Origin: Campanula takesimana
Lineage: Eukaryota > Streptophyta > Magnoliopsida > Asterales > Campanulaceae
DNA: 64,000 bases
Direction: 5' to 3'
NCBI GenBank assembly: GCA_026119855.1
Contig: JAOWBW010000445.1
Location: forward strand, 620,001-684,000
Each line of letters starts with the position of its first letter. Positions within the stretch are counted from its first letter, which is position 1. A model generated the notes under the pieces. It was given only the letters and a program-made list of their open reading frames with translations. It searched no databases and was not told the DNA's origin. The position numbers and the translations under genes are program-made. Below are positions 22,001 to 32,135 of this stretch, piece after piece.

Positions 22001-22213
22001 CAGCAGATCACTCAGCGTTCCATTGATGAATACCAAAACATCAATGTGAATCACTTGAGTTATATTAGAGACGGTATTACTGCTACTCACTCCAGTGTCA
22101 CGGACACTCAAGGGTTAGCGAACCGTAGTCATCAGCTCGCAAAGCAAATTCAGCGTTCTGTTTCAGAGATCGTTGAAGGATTGAAGGAAGATGATGCGCC
22201 TCCCAACCCTTAG
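19001..22213 (+). CDS. Sirevirus A third ORF (env-position), probably spliced, 761 codons
   Basis: The best model is exon 1 at 19001-19042 (MGPKKASTSTQDDM), a GT-AG intron at 19043-19969 and exon 2 at 19970-22213, in frame. The long frame also opens at 19859, but that part lies in the repeat-filled intron and would add a hydrophobic stretch. The protein has a folded N-terminal domain of about 270 residues (LPLFTMDQDFFSALLVDEFF, HLLGFPSTGEDRIIG), a basic LKKRRKKPTKRAKG nuclear-signal-like patch, Ala-Pro rich disordered linkers coded by GCGCCT units and coiled coils near the C-terminus. No membrane segment is seen after splicing, so an envelope role is doubtful. Function unknown. Confidence 0.7.
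19043..19969 (+). repeat. intron of the third ORF, packed with ATGCGCCT repeats
   Basis: The donor is ATG/GTATGAAT and the acceptor TTTTTTCAG/GAC. Within 19603-19945 I count about 13 GCGCCT copies, most as ATGCGCCT and all in the same orientation, spaced 15-40 nt apart. The first half is T-rich and lacks the motif. Confidence 0.65.
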
Positions 22214-22743
22214 CTTCTATTTTTTTTGTAAATTTTTAGAATCTTTTGTAATAGAACAATCTCTTTTGTGATAGTGATTTTGTGCTTACTTGTTTTAGCA
22301 TCTTTTGTTTTTGTTCTATTCAAAACTTGTAACTTGTAACTTGTAACTCTTACACCCCAAGTTTTAATGAGAACAATGCATCACTCATTATCAAACCTTG
22401 TTCACTCAAACTCCTTGTTTGTAGAACAATGAATATTGTTTAAATTCATAATGCATCATATTGAATTGTTTCATACTTTCATGCATTAAGTTTAAACTTG
22501 GTTTAAACACATTTCAAAACTAAAAATCATATATCATCTTGAATGTGTTAAACTGTTGTTTCTATCTTTCCATATGTAACTCTTTATTCTTATTGGAATA
22601 GATTAGGAATCTATATTTTGGACTAGTGTGTACATTAACTTGAGACATGAATTACCAATTTCATTCATTTGGACATGTTTTTATCAAGTATAATGTTTGT
22701 CCTTGATATAGTAGGTAATGGCATCAATCAAATAGGGGGAGAT
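22214..22743 (+). other. 3' untranslated region and polypurine tract of Sirevirus A
   Basis: AT-rich, no ORF. It ends AATAGGGGGAGAT immediately before the 3' LTR; AGGGGGAGA (22734-22742) is the plus-strand primer tract. Confidence 0.8.
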
Positions 22744-24203
22744 TGTTGGGTATGCCCACATATATCTCAGTTTTAATGTATTAGGATTTATTAGATTTGA
22801 TTGATCCATCACCTAAGTTTTATTTCATGGACTTTAGACCCACATGTAAGAAGTATTTATACTTCATTTTTTAGGTTGTCCATTGTTATAGAATAGGCTT
22901 AGAAATAGGGCAAGAAGATCAAGTTTCAAGAAAAATCACTCAGTGAGTTTGAGCCGCGCTTATGCGCCTCCTGCGCCACGCGCCATGCGCCTCTTCACTC
23001 GCGCCTTGCGCCATTTAGAGCGCGCGCATAAGGATTTCTTCATAAGCTTACGCGCCTCTGCGCCCCTTGTTTTAAGCGCACGCTTACTGTGCGCCTATTG
23101 GCTAAATGCGCCTCTTGGCTCAAACGCGCCTCAAAGTGTTTATTCAAACACTCAGTGATTTATTGAAGACTCGAAGACTTGAAAAGAATTCAAAATTACG
23201 CCAATGATCCAACGGTGGTTAAAAGATGCATATGCGCCTAATCTGTTGACACGCGTCCATAACGGTCACTTTTATGTTGAGTGTCAAAATGGCCATAATA
23301 TATGCATGCTCCAATCAACGAACGACAGCTCATCTTATCCACAAGGATTTCCAAACGGCTAGTTTTTTTAAGTTCACTATAAATACCCCATAACTTCAAC
23401 ATTTTGAAGTTGCTGAGTTTTGCTAAGAATTTCAAGAATTTCTCTCTCAAAGCATTTGTTGAAGATTTGAAGATTGCCTTCGTTTTTCCAGATTTCTCAA
23501 GAACATCTTCATACCTTCATCCTTAGCCCAGATCTTCAAAGCCTTAACACTTTAGTTTCTTGTGCTCTCCATCTCAAAGATCTAAAGAGCCTTGATTCTA
23601 AGAACACACACGCACCTCTTTAAGATTAATCATTTAGATTCATCTTTTAGAGATACACCGGTTATTGTTTTGGATTTGTTCTTTCATAGTAATAGATCTT
23701 GAGTTAGTGTATAAGCTCAAACATTGTAATTTGTAACACTCACTCATTATATAAGATCTCGATTAGAAATCCAAGACTAACCATCTTGGTAGAGGACGTA
23801 GATCTTTCATTGATCGAACCTCTCCAAATAGCTTGTGTTATTATCTTGTCATTTCTTTCAAGTTATTATTTTCACTCACTATTTGCTTGTTTACTCATTG
23901 TAGATTGATTGAACTGAATTGTGTTGTGTTTGTTTTATCATTTGCCTTAGTTCCTTATTTCACTCACTTTGAGCCAAAATACTTAGTGTGTGTGTTGCGC
24001 TCCCTTTATCACTTTGCGCCTACTTTCATTACTAAATTCCGCTGTGCATTTCACTCACTCACTTAGGCGCATTTCATAACGCTTACTTGATAAAGTGCGC
24101 ATTCGCAATTGAGTTTTTCAAGGGTACGAAAAGAATTTTAAAACAGCTATTCACCCCCCCCTCTAGCTATTTTTCATACCCTTGTTGCCCTTTGGGACCA
24201 ACA
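22744..24203 (+). repeat. 3' LTR of Sirevirus A
   Basis: 1,460 bp. It differs from the 5' LTR by one missing T near 22870 and one substitution near 23369, as far as reading by eye allows. The target duplication CGATG follows. Confidence 0.95.
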
Positions 24204-24208
24204 CGATG

Positions 24209-24395
24209 TAATTGAAATAGACGGGGATAGGGATCAATCTGAAGTGTTTTTTAAATCATTGTTTTAATCAATTTAGTTTAATTTTTCGTCTAGGAATTAA
24301 TTACAATCAAATTCAATCCCCAATCTGGTCAAGTGACTAGTTCGCAGATAATCACTATTCTTCGTGGATCGACCCTGACTTACCCTATAGCAGTG
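24209..24395 (+). repeat. remainder of the ATHILA-type 5' LTR
   Basis: Continues the LTR interrupted at 10722 and matches 32743-32926. It stops at CTGACTTACCC, where an inverted LTR copy begins abruptly. Confidence 0.8.
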
Positions 24396-27300
24396 GCACA
24401 CTCACTATAAACCCTAATTATAATCAAACCTAAACTGGCACAGAAAAAGTCTAAAGATTAATTGATTTAATTTAAGAGACTAAGATCAAGAACGCTTTCT
24501 AGGCTTACTAGATAATCGCTTAATTTTGCCTACTTCCCGAATTGCTATGGCACATACACAATTCGTGAAGATGTTACGGTGAAAACCCTAATTCTGGCAC
24601 AGAACAAAGAATTCTAGCATAGATACATAAAAAGAACCAGTGAATTGGCCAAATCCACAAACCCTAGTTATAAATCTAAAATCAGAACAAGCAAAATTAT
24701 GAATAGATTAAACACAAGAATAAGAAAATTACCTCAATTGAAATAAATTAGGTTCAAGCTTTCAATCCAAAGCTATGGAGTTAGTTCTCCATGGAAGGGT
24801 TACAAGCTCCAGAGAAAAAGAAAAGAACGTAGTGTTTGTTTCAAGTCAAAAAGAATGACCTAAACTAATTCTAAATTCCTAACTAATAATGATTATTTCT
24901 TAAAATCCAATTCCTAACTAATAATGACTATTTCTTAAAATCCAAATAATAAGAATAATAATAATAATAAAAATTAAGAAAAAGAAAACGGAATACAATC
25001 CTGCCAGATCCACCGCATTCTGGAAGTGCACAGCCGTTTTCCACATTTTTCGTTTCAGTCCCTGAAGTCTTCATAATTTCAATTCAGTCCTCCAACTTTC
25101 AAAAATTGCAAAACACTCCCTCAACTTCCAGTTATTTGCAGTTTGGTCCTATACTCCTACGCTCCGGTTGACTTTGACTTTTTCTTGACTTTGACTTTTT
25201 CTTGACTTTGACTATTCTTGATCCTTGAGACATGACATTGAAGCTCACCAAAAATTACATCCGGAAAAATAAATAAATAAATAAATAAATAAAAACGACT
25301 ATTCTACCCCCAGATTACAATAAAGCCCAAATGATAAAATAATGTCCCAAATACATCAAAAGTAGTCTAAGTACATCAAAATGAATGAAAATACACAGGA
25401 AATAAGAGAAATAATATATACAAAATCCGTCACATCAAATTCCCCCACGTTTAGACCATTACTCGTCCCTGAGTAACATCCTAACCCCACTCTAAACTCC
25501 GGTCTAATCAGCGTAGCATGGGAGAAAATGACCCCTAGTCTCCTCTAATCCTCTAAGTCAAATAGTCGACAAACACTATCGGAGTATAAGAAACTCCGTT
25601 CCCATTAACACCAAGAACAATTAAATATAAATGGCCTTAGCCCGATACAAACTCCAAAATAATGAAAAACTGTATCCGGATTAAAGCCCACTCATAAAAG
25701 CTAGGGGGAACTAAACATGTCCTAAGTTTCCCCCACACTTATCTCTCACTACTATCTCCCTCGTAAGAATAAAGCTTATGCCCGAGGAGTGATCCCGAAC
25801 CAAACTTACCTCGTGAAAAGCACCAACACCCCTTATCACTCCAAAATAAGAACGAGGGTTTCTAACCTATCTCCTCTAACCGAGCCTCCACAACATAAAT
25901 GAAAATCCTAACTCGAGACTCCAAACCCCCTTATGACGCCAACACCGGTGAATGAATAATAAAACATCTCAAAACCTCACCTTTTGCCTAAGCGCCCTTT
26001 CGGGTTTTCACTTAGCCTCTCTTTTTCTTTTTTTCTTTTTTTTCTTTTTTTTTCTTTTTATTTCTTTTTATTTTTATTTTTTAAGACTATAAGAAAAATA
26101 CGTACTATACACAATACAAACCCTCTCCCACGCTTAAACTACACAGTGTCCTCAATGTGTGTGCAACAATAAAAGTGCAAGGACAGTAAAAACGCAAAAG
26201 AGGGGAAAAATAGTACCATCACTGAGGTGGCCACTGCCACGGCTGCCACTGCCAATCTGGGTACTGCCACTGATCAAAAGACTGTGACTGCGAACTAGAT
26301 CCCACATCAGGTGCAGGCATCCATTTAGATGCACGCCTCAGCTCACGGGCTCTGCACGGGACAACATAATAGCATACTGCTCATCCGCCACAGGCGTATA
26401 TGCGGGAGGTCCCTGCTGCTGCTGCTACATCATCCAGGACTCCATTTGTCGCTGGCGACTATCCATCGTAATCTGTTTGTCCCGTATCTCCTTCAAGGAA
26501 TCACCATATTCCACCCACTGCCTATCCTCAAATGCTACTCGGCTCATGAACCTCTGGTCCTCATAAGCATATATGTCTTGTGTCCTGTCCTCATAAGCAT
26601 ATCTCTGTTGCTGCTCATCGAGAAATGCCCTCATCTCTCCCCAATCACCAATGGAACCGGACCTGGCATGATGCTCGGGATGTCTAACTCTGTCTCCCTC
26701 CTGCTCATCCTTGTCGACATCCTCCTCCACCGGCACTTGTTGTTCATCGAGGTCAACCACCCCCGGCATTCTCCACTCTACTGCAAAGTTACCCGCGGGA
26801 AACGTCGCTCTCCGTGAACAAATTACCGAGAGTGAATTTCCATACCGGAATGTCAAGGATCTAGCATCATTAGGTATGGGGGAGAAGCAGTCATATTGAC
26901 ACAAGTATGCAAAATCAATGAATTTCGGTCCACCAACTAACCCAGCATCTTCGGAAGCTTCCGGAATAAAATGTTGAGTCAAAAGGGTAATCATCCCACC
27001 GACGGGGATGTTGCCACTGTCCCAGAGAAGATATCCCTTACACCTAGCAATGAAAGCATCTATCCAACACGGCCGGGAAGGAGATGTATATAAGCCCGAT
27101 CTCATTAAGGTCATGTCGGATATACTCAATTGTGCGGGCTCGCCCTTCCCAAGAAAGGTCATAGATAATCCTCTATAAAAGAGTTTCCAAGCGGGATGAG
27201 AGAGATTCGTTGCAACATTATGTGGACGAGACAATGGAAAACCGGTCAACCGAAAGAAGACGGTTGCATTCATCGCATCCGCCTCATCAAACTCCCCCAG

Positions 27301-28403
27301 TGGTCCGCTCACTCCCCAAATACTTCGGATATCATCATACGACAAAACTCGCTCCTCATCATCAAGATGAAACCTAACCTCCGGCCCAGCCTGTCTATGA
27401 ACCACCCGCTCAAATGTCGATAGAAACTCAAGGGTATACCTCTTATACACCGGTGCACTTTTGCCCAAAAATTCCTCTAGCCCCGCATTTTTCATCAACT
27501 CCCTCACCGGCATTTCCAACCCAAGATTGGCTAGAACCGTGGTATCTAAAAATCGAGTTATTTGAAGTTGACGGGCCCGTTTATCTAACTTCTTCCATTT
27601 AGTCTTTTGAACTCGAGACAAGTTTGTCAACCCCATAAACATAGCATCCTCGGGAGGGGGTGGGGGTGGTACAACTCCGGTTGTTCTAGACTTTTTGGTA
27701 GCCCTACTAGGAGCACTACCGTCTCCTTTCTTCCCCATATTTCTCGACGATCAAATTTTTGCAAAACAACGCTTCGCAAATGCAACCACTCTATAGCAAC
27801 GCTCACAATCACTCACCAACAACAATATCAACAATAATCACCACAAAGTCAACCAACAACACAATTAAACCCCTCCAAACAATCACAATTTATTCACCAC
27901 AATACCAATCCCAACAAAATTAAAGGCAAGAGTGGGAAAAATTATACCTTTCAAGCTTCTAAACACCCAACAAGCTTCTTTGTTCCTCCAAGAATGGTGT
28001 CCAAGATTGATGAACTCAAAAAGCCCCAAAATTGAAAAATTAGGGTTCATGAATTTTACTTTGAAACTCGGAATTGATGGTGGGGTGGGTTGAAATTGGT
28101 GAAATATAGGTAGTAGGGGTGAATTGAAAGAGGTTTAATGGAAGAATTGGACCCAATTTGGTGATTTTGGGTTTTAGGGTTAGAGAGAGGTGAATATGGA
28201 GTTTGGTGGTGATTTAGGGGGTAAGAAGGAGTTTGGGAGGAAGAAGATGAAGAAGGGGGATGATTTGGTGGTGTGGGGGTGGCGATTTGGTGGTGGAAGG
28301 TGGTTGCTTGGTAGGGGGGCGGCTATGGAAGTAGAGAGAAGAAGAGGGGAGGCAGTCGTGTAAGAGAGAAGGAGGAATATGGCGTGAAGAAGGCTGCTGT
28401 CCA
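24396..28403 (-). repeat. inverted arm of the ATHILA-type element (LTR fragment plus interior)
   Basis: 24396-25437 is the reverse complement of the first part of the LTR (start TGATGTGACGG at 25437), lacking its last 230 bp or so. 25438-28403 is the reverse complement of the interior at 28778-31666. The junction at 28403/28778 is a mirror at TGTCCA/TGGACA. About 100 bp of LTR end is repeated on both sides of the arm (24288-24395 and 28404-28499), suggesting insertion by repair with template switching. Simple repeats such as (AAAT)n lie at 25265-25292. Confidence 0.88.
26425..27738 (-). CDS. ATHILA ORF-1-like protein, long open copy in the inverted arm
   Basis: 437 codons starting MGKKGDGSAPSRATKKSR, a basic, possibly nuclear start followed by a polyproline. 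The body (TTVLANLGLEMPVRELMKNA, VLSYDDIRSIWGVSG, AWKLFYRGLSMTFLGKGEPA, RCKGYLLWDSGNIPVGGMIT) resembles the ATHILA ORF-1 family found behind or instead of pol in plant gypsy elements. The function is unknown. It ends early at MESWMM; the forward copy continues about 56 codons more, so this one has a C-terminal truncation. It has no gag or pol motifs. Confidence 0.7.
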   Translation of the reverse strand: MGKKGDGSAPSRATKKSRTTGVVPPPPPPEDAMFMGLTNLSRVQKTKWKKLDKRARQLQITRFLDTTVLANLGLEMPVRELMKNAGLEEFLGKSAPVYKRYTLEFLSTFERVVHRQAGPEVRFHLDDEERVLSYDDIRSIWGVSGPLGEFDEADAMNATVFFRLTGFPLSRPHNVATNLSHPAWKLFYRGLSMTFLGKGEPAQLSISDMTLMRSGLYTSPSRPCWIDAFIARCKGYLLWDSGNIPVGGMITLLTQHFIPEASEDAGLVGGPKFIDFAYLCQYDCFSPIPNDARSLTFRYGNSLSVICSRRATFPAGNFAVEWRMPGVVDLDEQQVPVEEDVDKDEQEGDRVRHPEHHARSGSIGDWGEMRAFLDEQQQRYAYEDRTQDIYAYEDQRFMSRVAFEDRQWVEYGDSLKEIRDKQITMDSRQRQMESWMM

Positions 28404-28777
28404 AGAATTAATTACAATCAAATTCAACCCCCAATCTGGTCAAGTGACTAGTTCGCAGATAATCACCGTTCTTCGTAGATCGACCCTGACTTACCCTAAT
28501 TACACGACTCGTGCACCTACACACGAGTCGTGTAGGGCCAGATTCTGAATGGGTTAAATTTGACACGAGGAGTGTAAAGCAAGATACTGAAAGGGTGAAA
28601 ATCTACACGAGTCTTGCATCTGCACACGAGTCATGTATCACCAAGAAACTGAAGGGGTCAAAAAGTGCACGACTCGTGCACTGTTACACGACTCGTGTAT
28701 AACTGGGTTTGCATAGTGTACGACTCGTGCGTGGGTACACGACTCGTGTAAAGAGCGTGGGGGCGCATACATGGCGC
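28404..28777 (+). repeat. palindrome spacer: LTR end plus CACGACTCGTG repeats
   Basis: 28404-28504 repeats the last 100 bp of the LTR. 28505-28755 carries about nine copies of CACGACTCGTG or close variants such as CACGAGTCGTG, often in facing pairs (28501-28538, 28665-28701, 28717-28753). The 11-mer is itself nearly palindromic. It begins the forward interior where a primer site would be expected. Confidence 0.75.
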
Positions 28778-31666
28778 TGGACAGCAGCCTTCTTCACGCC
28801 ATATTCCTCCTCTCTTACACGACTGCCTCCCCTCTTCTTCTCTCTACTTCCATAGCCGCCCCCCTACCAAGCAACCACCTTCCACCACCAAATCGCCACC
28901 CCCACACCACCAAATCATCCCCCTTCTTCATCTTCTTCCTCCCAAACTCCTTCTTACCCCCTAAATCACCACCAAACTCCATATTCACCTCTCTCTAACC
29001 CTAAAACCCAAAATCACCAAATTGGGTCCAATTCTTCCATTAAACCTCTTTCAATTCACCCCTACTACCTATATTTCACCAATTTCAACCCACCCCACCA
29101 TCAATTCCGAGTTTCAAAGTAAAATTCAAGAACCCTAATTTTTCAATTTTGGGGCTTTTTGAGTTCATCAATCTTGGACCATTCTTGGAGGAACAAGGAA
29201 GCTTGTTGGGTTTTTAGAAGCTTGAAAGGTATAATTTTTCCCACTCTTGCCTTTAATTTTGTTGGGATTGGTATTGTGGTGAATAATTGGGATTGTTTGG
29301 AGGGTTTCATTGTATTGATGGTTGACTTTGTGGTGATTATTGTTGTTGGTGAGTGATTGTGAGCGTTGCTATAGAGTGTTTGCATTTGCGAAGCTTTGTT
29401 TTGCAAAAATTTGATCGTCGAGAATTATGGGGAAGAAATGAGACGGTAGTGGTCCTAGTAGGGCTACCAAAAAGTCTAGAACAACCGGAGTTGTACCACC
29501 CCCTCCCGAGGATGCTATGTTTATGGGGTTGACAAACTTGTCTCGAGTTCAAAAGACTAAATGGAAGAAGTCGGATAAACGGGCCCGTCAACTTCAAATA
29601 ACTCGGTATTTAGATACCACGGTTCTAGCCAATCTTGGGTTGGAAACGCCGGTGAGGGAGTTGATGAAAAATGCGGGGCTAGAGGAATTTTTGGGCAAAA
29701 GTGCACCGGTGTATAAGAGGTATACCCTTGAGTTTCTATCGACATTTGAGCGGGTGGTTCATAGACAGGCTGGGCCAGAGGTTAGGTTTTGATGATGAGG
29801 AGCGGGTTTTGTCGTATGATGATATCCGAAGTATTTGGGGAGTAAGCGGACCACTGGGGGAGTTTGATGAGGCGGATGCGATGAATGCAACCGTCTTCTT
29901 TCGGTTGACCGGTTTTCCATTGTCTCGTCCACATAATGTTGCAACGAATCTCTCTCATCCCGCTTGGAAACTCTTTTATAGAGGATTATCTATGACCTTT
30001 CTTGGGAAGGGCGAGCCCGCACAATTGAGTATATCCGACATGGCCTTAATGAGATCGGGCTTATATACATCTCCTTCCCGGCCGTGTTGGATAGATGCTT
30101 TCATTGCTAGGTGTAAGGGATATCTTCTCCGGGACAGTGGCAGCATCCCCGTCGGTGGGATGATTACCCTTTTGGCTTAACATTTTATTCCGGAAGCTTC
30201 CGAAGATGTGGGGTTAGTTGGTGGACCGAAATTCTTTGATTTTGCATACTTGTGTCAATATGACTGCTTATCCACCATACCTAATGATGCTAGATCCTTG
30301 ACATTCTGGTATGGAAATTCACTCTCGGTTATTTGTTCACGGAGAGCGACGTTTCCCGCGGGTAACTTTGCACTAGAGTGGAGAATGCCGGGGGTGGTTG
30401 ACCTCGATGAACAACAAGTGCCGGTGGAGGAGGATGTTGACATGGATGAGCAAGAGGGACACAGAGTTAGACATCCCGAGCATCATGCCAGGTCCGGTTC
30501 CATGGGTGATTGGGGAGAGATGAGGGCATTTCTCGATGAGCAGTAGCAGAGATATGCTTATGAAGACACGAGGACACGAGACAGATATGCTTATGAGGAC
30601 CAGAGGTTCATGAGCCGAGTAGCATTTAAGGATAGGCGGTGGGTGGAATATGGTGATTCCTTAGAGGAGATACGGGACAAACAGATTACGATGGATAGCC
30701 GCCAGCGACAGATGGAGTCCTGGATGCAGCAGCAGGGACCTCCCGCATATACGCCTGTGGCGGATGAGCAGTATGCTATTATGTTGTCCCGTGCAGAGGC
30801 CCGTGAGCTGAGGCGTGCATCTAGACGTATGCCTGCACCTGATGTGGGGTCTAGTTCGCAGTCACAGTCTTTTGATCAGTGGCAGTACCCAGATTGGTAG
30901 TGGCAGCCGTTGCAGTGGCCACCTCAGTGATGGTACTATTTTTCCCCTCTTTTGCGCTTTTAGTGTCCTTGCACTTTTATTGTTGCACACACATTGAGGA
31001 CACTGTGTAGTTTAAGCGTGGGGGATGGTTTGTATTGTGCATATTACGTATTTTTCTTATAGTCTAAAAAAAATAAAAAATAAAAAGGCTAAGTGAAAAC
31101 CCGAAAGGGCGCTTAGGCAAAAGGTGAGGTTTTGAGATGTTTTATTATTCATTCACCGGTGTTGGCGTCATAAGGGGGGTTTGGAGTCTCGGGTTAGGAT
31201 TTTCATTTATGTTGTGGAGGCTCGATTAGATGAGATAGGTTAGAAACCCTCGTTCTTATTTTTGGAGTGATAAGGGGTATTGGTGCTTTTCACGAGGTAA
31301 GTTTGGTTCGGGATCACTCCCCGGGCAAAAGCTTTATTCTTACGAGGGAGATAGTAGTGAGAGATAAGTGTGGGGGAAACTTATGACATGTTTAGTTCCC
31401 CCTAGCTTTTATGAGTGGGCCTTAGTCCGGATACAGTTTTTCATTATTTTGGAGTTTGTATCGGGCTAAGGCCATTTATATTTAATTGTTCTTGGTGTTA
31501 ATGGGGACGGAGTTTCTTATACTCCGAGAGTGTTTGTCGACTATGACTTAGAGGATTAGAGGAGACTAGGAGTCATTTTCTCCCATGCTACGCTGATTAG
31601 ACCGGAGTTTAGAGTGGGGTTAGGATGTTACTCAGGGACAAGTAACGGTCTAAGCGTGGGGGAATT
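28778..31666 (+). repeat. forward interior of the ATHILA-type element
   Basis: Mirror partner of 25438-28403. It contains a leader, the broken ATHILA ORF-1-like gene, then ATTGAGGACACTG followed by AAGCGTGGGGGATGG (about 31014), AAGTGTGGGGGAAAC (about 31368) and AAGCGTGGGGGAATT just before the LTR, three polypurine-like tracts. Confidence 0.85.
29427..30900 (+). pseudogene. ATHILA ORF-1-like pseudogene, forward copy
   Basis: It matches the 26425-27738 gene in reverse orientation, but codon 5 is a stop, a 5-bp deletion near 29787 shifts the frame, and stops follow at about 30178 and 30544. Open pieces remain at 29517-29792, 29701-30180, 30208-30546 and 30610-30900. The last piece shows the C-terminus missing from the inverted copy, ending QWQYPDW. 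Confidence 0.75.
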
Positions 31667-32082
31667 TAATGTGGCGGATTTTGTATATATTATTTCCCTT
31701 ATTTTCCTGTGTATTTTCATTCATTTTGATGTACTTAGACTACTTTTGATGTATTTGGGACATTATTTTATCATTTGGGCTTTATTGTAATCCGGGGGTA
31801 GAATAGTCGTTTTTATTTATTTATTTTTCCGGATGTAATTTTTGGTGAGCTTCAAAGTCATGTCTCAAGGATCAAGAATAGTCAAAGTCAACCGGAGCGG
31901 AGGAGTATAGGACCAAACTGCAAATAACTGAAAGTTAAGGGACTATTTTGCAATTTTTGAAAGTTGGACTGAACTGAAATTATGAAGACTTCAGGGACTG
32001 AAACGAAAAATGTGAAAAACGGCTGTGCACTTCCGAAATGCGGTGGATCTGGAAGGACTGTATTCCGTTTTCGTTTTCTTAA

Positions 32083-32135
<53 letters not shown>

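Larger units (their letters stand above)
10723..24203 (+). mobile_element. Sirevirus A: near-complete 13.5-kb Ty1/copia element
   Basis: LTRs of 1,461 and 1,460 bp begin TGTTGG and end CCAACA, and CGATG is duplicated on both sides (10718-10722, 24204-24208). The order is LTR, tRNA-Met primer site, gag, PR-IN-RT-RH pol, a long extra ORF, polypurine tract, LTR. The IN-before-RT order makes it Ty1/copia. Long LTRs, a large two-knuckle gag and an ORF behind pol suggest the Sirevirus/Maximus lineage. By eye the LTRs differ by one substitution and one T, so the insertion is very young. The only coding lesion I see is one stop in integrase. The motif GCGCCT is scattered through all parts. Confidence 0.93.

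Noticed and set aside
28771..28998. 75-codon secreted-looking ORF, mirrored at 28180-28404
   Set aside because: Lies in both arms of the ATHILA-type palindrome, is low-complexity Pro/Ser-rich leader sequence and is not followed by a domain.
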